In this document: one piece after another, positions 8,357 through 17,390 of the stretch
How the letters are laid out: each line of letters begins with the position of its first letter
Position numbering within the stretch: the stretch's first letter is position 1
NCBI GenBank assembly: GCA_958422185.1
Contig: CATZNW010000009.1
Location: 7,864-71,863 of the forward strand
Direction of reading: 5' to 3'
DNA length: 64,000 bases
From: an uncultured Clostridium sp.
Lineage (GTDB): Bacteria; Bacillota; Clostridia; Oscillospirales; Acutalibacteraceae
Position numbers and translations under genes: made by a program
Notes under the pieces: generated by a model
Seen by the model: only the letters and a program-made list of their open reading frames with translations
Database searches by the model: none
Told to the model about the DNA's origin: nothing

Positions 8357-9895
8357 TCATACCTCTTCGGATTCGGCAGGCACGGAATCCGCTTTCTTAG
8401 CGCGCCTTTCGATAAGCTCGTTAAGGATTCTTGCGTGCTCCTTATCCGAAAGAGCATATTTGATAGTCGGAATTACTGAAATGAGAAGTCCTATCGCAGG
8501 CGGAATAGATACAAGGAACATCATCGCCGTAGCATAAGGTTCGAAATCAGTCTTGAAATTAGCGCCGTTATTCAGAGCATCTACCATAGCGGCAACATTT
8601 GCATCGGAATAACCTACTACGGAATAAACAGCAGAACTGATGATCGAAGCGACGCCGGCGCCGAGCTTTGTGCAGAAAGACTGGCCGGAGAAGAATATAC
8701 CGTCAGGTCTGATGCCCTTTGGATTTACATATTCCTCATAGTCAACACAGTCTGCGATCATAACGGACTGCATTACGTTAATGGCGCCCATCGCGCCGCC
8801 GGCAAGCAGGAAGACCACAAACGCAACAGCAAGGAATACCGGCTGGTCAAGGCCGCCTTCCGCCGGGTCTGCTATTTTATATATAACGAATATAAGAAGG
8901 AACGGAATAGCGCCGATCACGCTGCAAAGATTATAGAACTTTTTCTTTTCAACCTTTTCAGTGATCTTAGGAACAAGCGCCATGGCAAGGAACTGACCGC
9001 CGAATACAGCGCCGCCTATAACGATAAGCTGTACGATAGCCGTAAGCATATTGCCGTTTCCGAAATAATATGTAAGCAGAGTCATTGCAACGATCATAAG
9101 GAGCTGGAGCGGAGCACGGAGAATACTTGAAATAAGTATTTGGCGGTAAGGCTTACATTTCCACATGATAGTAAGATTCTCTTTTAGAGTATGGCGCTCT
9201 TCGGTCTGCGGAACTCTTTCTTTGCAGTACCCGGCACATTGATATAGAACCGTGGCTATTACGGTGCAGATAACGATAGCAAGTATCCACCCTTTTTGCC
9301 TTGCATCCTGCATAGCGATCTGATCCGCTGTATCTATACCGGACTGGAACATGCCGCCGACAGCGTCGCCGATAGTTGTAATAAGCACCATAACACCGCC
9401 GACACCGGCTGCTATACGCGCCCAGGCAAGTATTTTGGAGCGGTCTTTTTCGCTTTCCGTCATCAGGGCAGTGATACCCCAGAGAGGTACATCTCCGGCA
9501 GTGAAAGCCACATCCCACATCAGATAGCTTATGCCCATCCAAGCAACGATAAGGATCTTTCCGGTTGAATCCGCCTCAGTATAAATACCGTTGCAGAAAC
9601 AAAGGATCGTGATAACGCCCACAAGAGCCGGCGTAAACATAAGATAAGGACGGCACTTGCCCCATTTGGAATGCGTTTTGTCTACGATAGTACCCATAAT
9701 CGGGTCATTGATAGCGTCCCACACCTTAGCGATAGCCATAACAACGCCGATTGCCATAGCGGGAATGAAAATAACGTTTTGGAAATAGAAATAAAGACCT
9801 GTTGATACGATATTGTAGATCATATTCTGGCCGAGCATACCAAGAAGGTACATATTTCTTTCCTTAGCCGTGTATGTTTTGATTTGACTTCCCAT
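8357..9895 (-). CDS. MFS sugar:cation symporter, GPH (MelB-like) family
   Basis: This is a 512-residue, roughly 12-helix transporter of the glycoside-pentoside-hexuronide:cation symporter family. The N-terminus LLGMLGQNMIYNIVSTGLYFYFQNV and the loop DPIMGTIVDKTHSKWGKCRPYL (IxDRTxxxxGxxRP-like) are typical. Such carriers import glycosides or hexuronides with sodium or protons; the actual sugar is unknown. The gene is monocistronic, with promoter 9980-10008, a leader terminator-like hairpin at 9911-9944 and the terminator at 8289-8325. Confidence 0.88.
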   Translation of the reverse strand: MGSQIKTYTAKERNMYLLGMLGQNMIYNIVSTGLYFYFQNVIFIPAMAIGVVMAIAKVWDAINDPIMGTIVDKTHSKWGKCRPYLMFTPALVGVITILCFCNGIYTEADSTGKILIVAWMGISYLMWDVAFTAGDVPLWGITALMTESEKDRSKILAWARIAAGVGGVMVLITTIGDAVGGMFQSGIDTADQIAMQDARQKGWILAIVICTVIATVLYQCAGYCKERVPQTEERHTLKENLTIMWKCKPYRQILISSILRAPLQLLMIVAMTLLTYYFGNGNMLTAIVQLIVIGGAVFGGQFLAMALVPKITEKVEKKKFYNLCSVIGAIPFLLIFVIYKIADPAEGGLDQPVFLAVAFVVFLLAGGAMGAINVMQSVMIADCVDYEEYVNPKGIRPDGIFFSGQSFCTKLGAGVASIISSAVYSVVGYSDANVAAMVDALNNGANFKTDFEPYATAMMFLVSIPPAIGLLISVIPTIKYALSDKEHARILNELIERRAKKADSVPAESEEV

Positions 9896-9910
9896 AATTC
9901 ACCTCACCGA

Positions 9911-9944
9911 AAAAACAAAACCCGCCAACATGAACAGGCGGCGG
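9911..9944 (-). terminator. Terminator-like hairpin in the symporter leader (possible attenuator)
   Basis: Read on the minus strand, CCGCC (9941-9937), a 10-nt loop and GGCGG (9926-9922) are followed by the T-rich run GGTTTTGTTTTTTC. It lies downstream of the promoter and just before the ribosome-binding site of the symporter gene, where termination would cut off the message. The stem is only 5 bp. Confidence 0.4.
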
Positions 9945-9979
9945 TTTATTTTTTCCTTTCATTATTTTTGCCATATAGT

Positions 9980-10008
9980 ATTATAACAGTTTAAGGAAGT
10001 TAATACAA
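9980..10008 (-). promoter_or_regulatory. Sigma-A promoter of the GPH symporter gene
   Basis: On the minus strand TTGTAT (10008-10003) and TATAAT (9985-9980) are separated by 17 bp. The predicted leader is about 75 nt long. Confidence 0.65.
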
Positions 10009-10066
10009 TTATGAATAATCCACAAATATCCGGAACTATAAATGTATATATTGACGAAAAAAATTA

Positions 10067-10097
10067 TACAAAAAAGGCGTGCCGTACAGCACGCCTG
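10067..10097 (-). terminator. Intrinsic terminator of the alcohol dehydrogenase gene
   Basis: On the minus strand AGGCGTGC / GCACGCCT (8 bp, 6-nt loop) is followed by TTTTTT, about 20 nt after the stop codon. Confidence 0.85.
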
Positions 10098-10117
10098 ATT
10101 GTGAATATGTACTATGA

Positions 10118-11323
10118 TCATGCCATAAAGCGGCGGATAACGCTTTCCATATCCTTATAATCCATAATTACAGGAACAGGATAGCCGGGATTGCCCTCTT
10201 TAAGCGCTCTTGTAATAAGAGTGGGAAGGTCCTCTTCCTTGATCATATCAAATTTATCCGGAATGTTCATATCCGAATTGAGCTTTTTGACAGCCTCGAT
10301 AAACTTAACGGCCTTATCAGCCTGGGAAGAACCGCTTATCCCTACTACATCAGCAAGCTTGGCAAGCTGCGGATATATCTTGCTGCCGTACCATTCCAGT
10401 ACATACGGCAGGATAACAGCGTTTGCGAGACCGTGCGGAGTTCCGTACAGACCGCCGAGATTATGGGCGATCGCATGAACATAACCCACATACGCACGGG
10501 TAAACGCGCATCCGGCAAGATAGGAGCCTTTAAGCATATTTGCCCTTGCAGTATAGTCCTTTCCGTCCTTATAAGCCTTTTCGATATTATCAAAAATAAG
10601 CTTAGTTGCCTCTTCCGCCTGAGCTCTTGTCTGCTTGGTATTGCTTCTGCCGATATAAGCCTCAACCGCGTGAGTAAGCGCGTCCATACCTGTGGTCGAT
10701 GTAATGTGCGGCGGCAGACCTACGGTAAGTTCCGGGTCAAGCACCGCAAATTTCGGACGAAGGCAGATATCGTTGACTGCGTTCTTCTCATGCGTTTCAG
10801 GATCGGTCACAACAGCAGCTACCGTTGTTTCGGAGCCGGTACCCGCTGTTGTGGGCACCGCGAAAAACGGCGGCAGTTTTTTGAGTACTTTAAGGTATCC
10901 CCTCATTTTGCGCACGGTCTGATTAGGCTTAACAACCCTTGCGGCCGCAACCTTGGCGCAGTCCATTGAAGAACCGCCGCCGAAAGCAATAAAGCCTTCA
11001 CAGCCGTTTTTGATATACATCTCGCGCGCCTCTTCTATCTCGGGGATGGTGGGATTGGGCTGAACTCCGTCATAAACAACGTATTCTACGCCCGCTTCCT
11101 TGAGTTTTTCAAACATGGGATCAAGCAAATGGAGCCCCATAAGGCCTTTATCCGTAACAACAAGAACTTTGTTGATACCTTTGCTCTTTATGAATTCGGG
11201 AAGTCTGAGTACAGAACCTTTGCCCTCAAGCAGATGCGGCTCTGACCAGTCCAGGAAATTCATTGCCAGTTTGAAAGCGCCCTGGTATATACGATACCAG
11301 CACTTTTTAAGTTCCCAAAGCAT
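10118..11323 (-). CDS. Iron-containing alcohol dehydrogenase
   Basis: This group III metal-dependent NAD(P)H alcohol dehydrogenase has 401 residues. The N-terminal nucleotide-binding domain carries GGGSSMD, followed by PTTAGTGSE. Metal ligands fall in GMDALTHAVEAY, HAIAHNLGG and GTPHGLANA (one Asp, three His). It likely reduces aldehydes in fermentative metabolism; the substrate is not predictable. ATG 11323 is preferred over the adjacent TTG because GGAGG lies 7 nt upstream. It has its own promoter (11357-11385) and terminator. Confidence 0.92.
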   Translation of the reverse strand: MLWELKKCWYRIYQGAFKLAMNFLDWSEPHLLEGKGSVLRLPEFIKSKGINKVLVVTDKGLMGLHLLDPMFEKLKEAGVEYVVYDGVQPNPTIPEIEEAREMYIKNGCEGFIAFGGGSSMDCAKVAAARVVKPNQTVRKMRGYLKVLKKLPPFFAVPTTAGTGSETTVAAVVTDPETHEKNAVNDICLRPKFAVLDPELTVGLPPHITSTTGMDALTHAVEAYIGRSNTKQTRAQAEEATKLIFDNIEKAYKDGKDYTARANMLKGSYLAGCAFTRAYVGYVHAIAHNLGGLYGTPHGLANAVILPYVLEWYGSKIYPQLAKLADVVGISGSSQADKAVKFIEAVKKLNSDMNIPDKFDMIKEEDLPTLITRALKEGNPGYPVPVIMDYKDMESVIRRFMA

Positions 11324-11356
11324 CAAAATTCCTCCTTTACTAAAAAATTCATTAAT

Positions 11357-11385
11357 ATTTTACTAAAAATTCTTTATTTTTGCAA
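11357..11385 (-). promoter_or_regulatory. Sigma-A promoter of the alcohol dehydrogenase gene
   Basis: On the minus strand TTGCAA (11385-11380) and TAAAAT (11362-11357) are separated by 17 bp. Confidence 0.65.
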
Positions 11386-11494
11386 TAGTAAAAGCAAAGT
11401 TCCCGAAAAGACTTTTAAATATTCGCTCAATATGATATACTTAGATGGCAAATAAAAAGGCGGATTGCACATTCCGCCGGAAAGGGTCAAAAAT

Positions 11495-12838
11495 ATGAGC
11501 GAGCCACAACTTATTTTCTGCGGAAGCAGCCCGGTCTATCTGAAAGAGGAACTTACGAAAAACAGCAATAAGGCAAACGGCGGTATAGCATTCAGAATCC
11601 CGAGTCTGATCAACGCCAACGGCACTCTGATCGCAGCAATAGACAGAGCGTCCACAGGGGAAGACTGGGGATATATCGAGCTTGCAATAAGACGAAGCGA
11701 GGACGGAGGAAAGACCTGGAGCGATATTGAATCCATAGCTGCCCCGCCCGCAAGGGAAACCAGGATATCCAGCGACTGCTACGCCTCCGGATTTTACATA
11801 GATCCGTGCATGGCTGTTGCCCCGAACGGCGATATAATCATGATCGCGGATTTCTGGCCGGAATGCATGGGGCTGCACAAAAAGAAGCTGCTTGATAAAA
11901 AGAAGATACCATACGCCCTTTTAAACGGCAGGATGCGCCCGCTGATATATGACCGTGACGGCAATTTTTATTACATTGCCGAAGACGGCAGCGTTCTGGA
12001 CTCAAAAAAAGAAAAAACCGAATTCAGGATCACTTCGCCTACCGGTTCGCTTTACCGAGGAGAGGAATATCTGGGAAACATATTTCTTAACGGCGCGATC
12101 GGCAAGAATGAGGCCGGGGCGAATACCACTTTCGGCGCGCCGCTTAAAGCGCCTAAGCGGTGCTATGTTTTTATGCTGAAAAGCTCTGACGGCGGAAAGA
12201 CATGGAGCGAACCGAAGGATATTACAAATATGATCTTAAATGAAGAGGACGGCACATTTTTAGGCGTTGCGCCCGGAGTCGGCATCACAACGAAGGAAGG
12301 CCGCATCATCATGCCGCTTTACGCTACAAAAAAAGGCGCCGCATCGATATACAGCATAGACAACGGCGAAACATGGCACAGAATGACCCGCTGCCCTTAT
12401 TCACAAAATCTGGACGAATGGCAGATGATAGAGACACCGAACGGCGAGATACTGGGTCTCGGAAGGCAGAACAGCTACGGAAAAACACCCGTTTCATTCT
12501 CTTCAGACGGCTCAAAAACATGGGAGAAATGCAAAAAGACGGCTTTATACGCTCCAAAATGCCAAAAAAGTGTTATATCTGCAAACGGATATGTATTCTG
12601 CTCCCACGCAAGCAACAAAACGAGGAGCGACGGTGTGATCTCCGTTGGAAAGCTACGCATGATAAAAGGCAGATACACACATATAGACTGGTTTAAAGAT
12701 GTTGAAATAAATAAGGGCTTCTTTGCGTACTCCTGCCTGACACAGATAGATGACGACACTATCGGCGTTCTTTACGAGTCCGAGCCGAGCAGCTATATTG
12801 AGTTTCAGACATTCAAAATAAGCGAGATATGCGGATAA
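11495..12838 (+). CDS. Exo-sialidase-like glycosidase (GH33 type)
   Basis: This is a six-bladed propeller sialidase candidate of 447 residues. It shows the FRIP motif (R34-I-P), a conserved D50-R51 following it, and four Asp-box repeats of the S-x-D-x-G-x-T-W type (first at 68-75, then SSDGGKTW, SIDNGETW and SSDGSKTW). It would release terminal sialic acid from glycans. No signal peptide or anchor is visible, so it seems intracellular, which is unusual for a mucin-attacking sialidase. ATG 11495 has AAAGGG about 8 nt upstream. No nan catabolic genes lie in the window, so the sialidase label is by motif only; another BNR-repeat hydrolase is possible. Confidence 0.8.
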   Translation: MSEPQLIFCGSSPVYLKEELTKNSNKANGGIAFRIPSLINANGTLIAAIDRASTGEDWGYIELAIRRSEDGGKTWSDIESIAAPPARETRISSDCYASGFYIDPCMAVAPNGDIIMIADFWPECMGLHKKKLLDKKKIPYALLNGRMRPLIYDRDGNFYYIAEDGSVLDSKKEKTEFRITSPTGSLYRGEEYLGNIFLNGAIGKNEAGANTTFGAPLKAPKRCYVFMLKSSDGGKTWSEPKDITNMILNEEDGTFLGVAPGVGITTKEGRIIMPLYATKKGAASIYSIDNGETWHRMTRCPYSQNLDEWQMIETPNGEILGLGRQNSYGKTPVSFSSDGSKTWEKCKKTALYAPKCQKSVISANGYVFCSHASNKTRSDGVISVGKLRMIKGRYTHIDWFKDVEINKGFFAYSCLTQIDDDTIGVLYESEPSSYIEFQTFKISEICG

Positions 12839-12863
12839 AGCACAAAGGACGGTAAAATAGCCC

Positions 12864-12892
12864 TTGCAAAAGCGGAAATTTTATATTATAAT
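12864..12892 (+). promoter_or_regulatory. Sigma-A promoter of pheST
   Basis: TTGCAA (12864-12869) and TATAAT (12887-12892) are separated by 17 bp, placing the start of transcription near 12900 at the beginning of the T-box leader. Confidence 0.8.
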
Positions 12893-12898
12893 ATATGC

Positions 12899-13163
12899 CA
12901 TAAAGAAACGCGGCGACGAAGAAAAGTAACCTGATAAGACCTTTTTCAGAGAGCGGAGACAACGGCTGAAAGCTCCGCAAAGGTTTATCCGGCGAAGTTC
13001 CCTTCCGAGCGGCCGTGCCGAAAGCAGTGCAACTAAGCGCGGACGATGCGAGCCCCGTTACCGGCTCAAAGAGTGTTTGCTTGGATTTTTCTTTGCAAAA
13101 ATTAGGGTGGTACCGCAGGTATTTAAGCATACTTGTCCCTTTTACGGGGACAAGTATTTTTTT
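12899..13163 (+). promoter_or_regulatory. T-box leader, tRNA-Phe responsive
   Basis: This leader senses uncharged tRNA-Phe and controls read-through into pheST. It contains the stem I AGAGAG motif at 12949-12954 (CAGAGAGCGG), a GAAGTTC specifier-loop segment with the Phe codon TTC at 12998-13000, and the T-box AGGGTGGTACCGC at 13103-13116 whose bulge pairs with the tRNA acceptor end. The intrinsic terminator at 13129-13163 (ATACTTGTCCC / GGGACAAGTAT then TTTTTTT) competes with the antiterminator. Confidence 0.95.
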
Positions 13164-13196
13164 GTGCCCGAATAAAAAACGAGAAAGGAAGATTTG

Positions 13197-14216
13197 ATGA
13201 AAACCCAGCTTGAGGAAATCAGAAATGCTGCGGCGGCGGCGCTTGAAGCGGCGGAATCCCTTCAGCAGATCGAAGATGCAAGGATCAAATACCTTGGCAA
13301 GAAAGGCGAACTGACAGCTATTTTAAAACAGATGGGCAAGCTTTCGGCGGAAGAAAGGCCCATAATAGGTCAGCTTGCGAACGAGATACGCGCTGACATT
13401 GAAAACAAAATCGCTGAAAAAAGCGCAGAGATCAAGAAAAGCGAACTGGAAAAGAGGCTTCTCGGTGAAAAGATAGACGTAACCATGCCCGGCAGGACAC
13501 CTGCTATCGGCCACAAGCACCCTCTTTCCATTGTGCTGGACGAGATAAAGGAGATCTTTATGGGCATGGGGTTTGATATTGCCGAAGGTCCTGAAGTTGA
13601 ATACGATTACTACAATTTTGAGGCACTGAATATTCCCAAAGATCACCCTGCCCGCGACACACAGGATACCTTTTATATTGATGACAATATCGTTTTGCGC
13701 ACACAGACATCTCCGATGCAGATAAGATTTATGGAAAATCACAAGCCGCCTTTCAGAATGATAGCGCCCGGACGTGTTTTCCGCTCTGACGCCGTTGACG
13801 CCACCCACTCCCCTCTTTTTAACCAGATTGAGGGACTTGTGGTTGACAAAGGCATTTCAATGGCAGACCTTAAAGGCACGCTTGAGACCTTTGCGAAAAG
13901 ACTTTACGGCGAAAACACCAAGATAAGGCTGCGCCCGCACCACTTTCCGTTTACGGAGCCGAGCTGCGAAATTGACGTATCCTGCTTTAAGTGCGGCGGC
14001 AAGGGCTGCCCGATGTGCAAAGGAGAAGGCTGGATAGAGATACTCGGCGGCGGAATGGTTCACCCGAAAGTACTTAAAAACGGCGGCGTTGACCCGGACG
14101 AGTACAGCGGTTTCGCATTCGGCATAGGTCTTGAAAGGCTTGTTATGTTCCGCTTTAACATTGACGATATGCGTTTGCTTTATGAAAACGATCTCAGATT
14201 TTTAAGTCAGTTTTAA
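13197..14216 (+). CDS. pheS: Phenylalanine-tRNA ligase alpha subunit
   Basis: This is the catalytic subunit of the (alpha-beta)2 class II PheRS. It has 339 residues: N-terminal coiled coil, then motif 2 (FRSDAVDATHSPLFNQIEG) and motif 3 (GFAFGIGLERLVM). A CxxC pair region (CFKCGGKGCPMCKGEG) is inserted near the active site, as in many Firmicutes PheS. ATG 13197 is chosen over the adjacent TTG 13194 for its spacing to AAAGGAAG. It is controlled by the preceding T-box and lies 15 nt before pheT. Confidence 0.97.
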   Translation: MKTQLEEIRNAAAAALEAAESLQQIEDARIKYLGKKGELTAILKQMGKLSAEERPIIGQLANEIRADIENKIAEKSAEIKKSELEKRLLGEKIDVTMPGRTPAIGHKHPLSIVLDEIKEIFMGMGFDIAEGPEVEYDYYNFEALNIPKDHPARDTQDTFYIDDNIVLRTQTSPMQIRFMENHKPPFRMIAPGRVFRSDAVDATHSPLFNQIEGLVVDKGISMADLKGTLETFAKRLYGENTKIRLRPHHFPFTEPSCEIDVSCFKCGGKGCPMCKGEGWIEILGGGMVHPKVLKNGGVDPDEYSGFAFGIGLERLVMFRFNIDDMRLLYENDLRFLSQF

Positions 14217-14231
14217 GGGAGGTGCAAAAAG

Positions 14232-16634
14232 ATGATTTTATCAAGAAAATGGCTTGAGGATTATGTTGATACAAAAGATATTTCAAACAAGGAATTCTGC
14301 GACGCTATGACGCTTTCCGGCTCCAAAGTTGAGGAATACAATGTTGAGGGCAGCGAACTTGAAAACATTGTTGTTGGTAAAATAAACTCCCTTGAACGCC
14401 ACCCTGATTCGGATCATTTATGGATATGCAGCGTGGATGTCGGAAAAGGAGAGGATTACCAGATCGTTACCGGTGCGCAGAACCTTTCCGTAGGTGATTA
14501 TGTACCTGCCGCACTGCCGGGCGCAACGGTCTACAACAGGCACGAGCACTGCCTGGAAAAAATCAAGAAAGGCAAACTGCGCGGCGTTGAATCAAACGGT
14601 ATGCTCTGCTCATTTGATGAACTGGGGCTGACGCAGAACGATTTTCCCTATGCCACCGCGGACGGGATTTTCGTTTTGGGCGACGACTGCGAGCACACGC
14701 CGGGCCTTGACATTCACGACGCTATAGGCTATAACGACACCTGCGTGGAATTTGAGATCACTTCAAACAGATGCGACTGCATGTCCGTAACGGGTCTTGC
14801 CCGCGAGGCCGCCGCAACTTTTGACAGGGATTTCAGGCTGCATGAGCCAGAAGTGCAGCCCGGTCACGGCGATGTAAACGAACATCTGAAAGTGCAGATC
14901 TTTGAGCCTGACAAATGTTACAGATATTCGGGCGCGGTCGTTGAAAACGTAAGAGTAAAAGAAAGCCCGCGCTGGCTTAGGGAGAGACTGCGAGCGAGCG
15001 GAGTCAGGCCGATAAGCAATATCGTTGATATTACAAACTATGTTATGCTTGAATACGGCCAGCCTATGCACGCATTTGACCTGCGGTATCTTGAAGGCAA
15101 TGAAGTAAACGTCAGAAACGCGAGAAACGGTGAAAAGATCACAACGCTTGACGGCGTTGAACGTGAACTTAACGATTCCATGCTTGTGATCGCGGATAAA
15201 AATAAACCGGTTGCTGTTGCCGGCGTTATGGGCGGCGAATACAGCGGTATCATGGATGACACCACAACGATCGTATTTGAATCCGCGTGCTTTAACGGCA
15301 TCTCCGTAAGGCGCACGGCAAAAGCGCTTGGAATGAGAACCGAAGCATCAAGCAGATATGAAAAGGAACTTGACCCCGGCGCTACGATGAGAGCGCTTAA
15401 GAGAGCGCTGGAGCTTGTTCAGGAGCTTGACGCCGGCGACGTAGTAAACGGCGTGGTGGACTGCTTTGTTAAACCGAAAGAACCGGTAAAAGTAAAGTTT
15501 GACTACAACTGGATAAACAGCTTTATAGGAATAGATCTCAGCGAAAAAGAACAGAAAAAAATCCTGGAAAAGCTTGAGTTCTGTTTTGACCATGACGGAT
15601 ATATTACTGCACCGTCTTTCAGAAACGATATAGAGCACATTGCCGATATATCGGAAGAAGTAGCCCGATTTTACGGCTATCACAATATTCCAAACAGAAT
15701 GTTAAGCGGCATTGCGATCGGCAAGCTTACGGACGGCCAGAAATTTACGCGTCTTATCAACGAAACGCTTATTTCCTGCGGATGCAGCGAGATCTCAACA
15801 TTCAGTTTCATCAGCCCCAAGGCTTATGATAAGATCCGGCTTGAGAAAGATTCTAAACTGAGGGATTCCGTTGTTATCATGAATCCGCTCGGCGAGGACA
15901 CAAGCATTATGAGGACTACCGTTCTGCCGTCGATGCTTGAAGTACTCGCAAGAAACTACAACCATAAAAACGACAGCGCATGCCTTTACGAGATAGGCAC
16001 TGTATATGAGCCGACCGAGCCCGGCAAACTGCCGGTTGAAAGGCAGAAAGCAGTCATCGGCCTTTACGGAAACAGAGCGGACTATTACACGATCAAAGGT
16101 ATTACGGAGAAACTGCTTGAAGTGCTGAACACCGCGGAATATGATATTGCGCCTATTAGTGATCACCCTACTTTCCACCCCGGAAGAACGGCACAGTTTA
16201 CCATAAACGGAAACGTTCTTGCCACAATCGGTGAGATCCACCCGGAGGCTGCCGAAAATTACGGCATAGGCGAAAGGGTCTATATCGCTGAGATAGATGT
16301 TGAAACGGCATATGAAAACAGAATGCCGCAGAGAACGCACAAACCATTGCCGAAATTCCCCGCTGTAACAAGGGATCTTGCCTTTGTGTGCGATAGGGAT
16401 ATTCCCGTACTGACGCTTGAAAAAGAGATACGCGGCGCAGTCGGCAAAACGCTTGAAAACATTAAGTTATTTGACGTTTACGAAGGCGAGCAGATAGAAA
16501 ACGGAAAGAAGAGCGTTGCATTTAACATTCAGATGAGAAGCGCAGACAAGACATTGACGGATGAAGAGGCGGACGCAGCCGTAAAACGCGTTGTAAAGGC
16601 ATTGTCAAAACACGGAATCAGTCTTCGCTCGTGA
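14232..16634 (+). CDS. pheT: Phenylalanine-tRNA ligase beta subunit
   Basis: PheT carries editing and tRNA recognition. The 800 residues show in order the N-terminal tRNA-binding (EMAP-like) domain around 40-155 (NIVVGKI...HPDSDHLWIC), the B3/B4 editing domain near 210-380 (RPISNIVDITNYVMLE...QPMHAFD), the B5 domain, the catalytic-like core and the C-terminal FDX-ACB anticodon-binding domain (FPAVTRDLAFV). An AAGGGAGGTG site precedes the ATG. Confidence 0.97.
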   Translation: MILSRKWLEDYVDTKDISNKEFCDAMTLSGSKVEEYNVEGSELENIVVGKINSLERHPDSDHLWICSVDVGKGEDYQIVTGAQNLSVGDYVPAALPGATVYNRHEHCLEKIKKGKLRGVESNGMLCSFDELGLTQNDFPYATADGIFVLGDDCEHTPGLDIHDAIGYNDTCVEFEITSNRCDCMSVTGLAREAAATFDRDFRLHEPEVQPGHGDVNEHLKVQIFEPDKCYRYSGAVVENVRVKESPRWLRERLRASGVRPISNIVDITNYVMLEYGQPMHAFDLRYLEGNEVNVRNARNGEKITTLDGVERELNDSMLVIADKNKPVAVAGVMGGEYSGIMDDTTTIVFESACFNGISVRRTAKALGMRTEASSRYEKELDPGATMRALKRALELVQELDAGDVVNGVVDCFVKPKEPVKVKFDYNWINSFIGIDLSEKEQKKILEKLEFCFDHDGYITAPSFRNDIEHIADISEEVARFYGYHNIPNRMLSGIAIGKLTDGQKFTRLINETLISCGCSEISTFSFISPKAYDKIRLEKDSKLRDSVVIMNPLGEDTSIMRTTVLPSMLEVLARNYNHKNDSACLYEIGTVYEPTEPGKLPVERQKAVIGLYGNRADYYTIKGITEKLLEVLNTAEYDIAPISDHPTFHPGRTAQFTINGNVLATIGEIHPEAAENYGIGERVYIAEIDVETAYENRMPQRTHKPLPKFPAVTRDLAFVCDRDIPVLTLEKEIRGAVGKTLENIKLFDVYEGEQIENGKKSVAFNIQMRSADKTLTDEEADAAVKRVVKALSKHGISLRS

Positions 16635-16683
16635 CATTTTCCGTACCATAATATACTGTTTTTAAGATAATTTAAAATTTTTG

Positions 16684-16712
16684 TTGTAATTATTATAAAA
16701 TTTGTATATAAT
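16684..16712 (+). promoter_or_regulatory. Sigma-A promoter of ireB
   Basis: TTGTAA (16684-16689) and TATAAT (16707-16712) are separated by 17 bp, about 37 nt upstream of the GTG start. Confidence 0.65.
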
Positions 16713-16748
16713 GGACTTGTATATTCCGAGCAGGAGGTGGACTTTACT

Positions 16749-16994
16749 GTGACAGATAAAACGATGACTTTTAAGCTTGGCGACGATCATGAGGATTTTA
16801 TGAGGGAGACACTGACCCAGGTATTTGACGCACTGAAGGAAAAGGGATACAACCCAATCAATCAGATAGTGGGTTATATTTTATCTGAGGATCCTACCTA
16901 TATTACAACTCATAACAATGCGCGCAGCCTGATCCGCAGGATAGACAGGGATGAGCTGCTGGCGGAAATGGTAAAGTCGTACCTGAACACCTGA
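16749..16994 (+). CDS. ireB: IreB-family regulatory phosphoprotein (UPF0297)
   Basis: IreB is a small cytoplasmic substrate of the PASTA kinase IreK in Enterococcus, linked to cephalosporin tolerance; the family is widespread in Firmicutes. The protein (81 residues) matches the core MTFKLGDD...LKEKGYNPINQIVGYILSEDPTYITTHNNARSLIR. The GTG start at 16749 is set by AGGAGGTGG 8 nt upstream. The usual alaS or ruvX neighbours are absent; it lies instead between pheT and a small unknown gene. Confidence 0.88.
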   Translation: MTDKTMTFKLGDDHEDFMRETLTQVFDALKEKGYNPINQIVGYILSEDPTYITTHNNARSLIRRIDRDELLAEMVKSYLNT

Positions 16995-17028
16995 TCTGCG
17001 GCACAAATAATTTAAAGGAGGCTTTACT

Positions 17029-17319
17029 TTGGCAGAAGAGAAAAACACTTCGCTCACATACAAGGGCAGGCCTTTGGTGAGGTGCGGAAAAGAGATTTAC
17101 CTTGGCAGTATGGCCGATCCGTATGTTGCTTATTTTCGTATCCAGTCTGACAAAGATATAAAGGATATAACTCTTTCAGGAAAAGTGCTTATTCAGATCC
17201 TCAGAACGGATCCTGATGTGAGCCTTAAGGACAAGGTGGTTAAAAAAGCCGAAAAAGAAGGGCTTTACAATGCACTTGACCTCGGATCCATCTGGCTTGA
17301 AAGAGAACTGAAAAAGTAA
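17029..17319 (+). CDS. Conserved small protein of unknown function
   Basis: I do not recognise a characterised family. The 96 residues are hydrophilic and lysine-rich, with no membrane segment or cysteine cluster; the one cysteine lies in LVRCGKEIYLGSMADPYVAYFRIQ. Beta-rich N-terminal and helical C-terminal halves are suggested (DVSLKDKVVKKAEKEGLY). The start is TTG 17029 with AAAGGAGG about 9 nt upstream. It follows ireB by 34 nt and shares its terminator, so the two are probably co-transcribed. Confidence 0.75.
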   Translation: MAEEKNTSLTYKGRPLVRCGKEIYLGSMADPYVAYFRIQSDKDIKDITLSGKVLIQILRTDPDVSLKDKVVKKAEKEGLYNALDLGSIWLERELKK

Positions 17320-17335
17320 TTTTGCATAAGGCAAA

Positions 17336-17369
17336 AGCACCCCGGTACGAAACCGGGGTGCTTTTTTTC
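17336..17369. terminator. Bidirectional intrinsic terminator
   Basis: AGCACCCCGG / CCGGGGTGCT (10 bp, 7-nt loop) has a T run after it on the plus strand and a TTTT on the minus side, between the convergent ireB unit and the frameshifted membrane gene. Confidence 0.9.
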
Positions 17370-17390
17370 ATATACTGTTTTACTTTTAAA

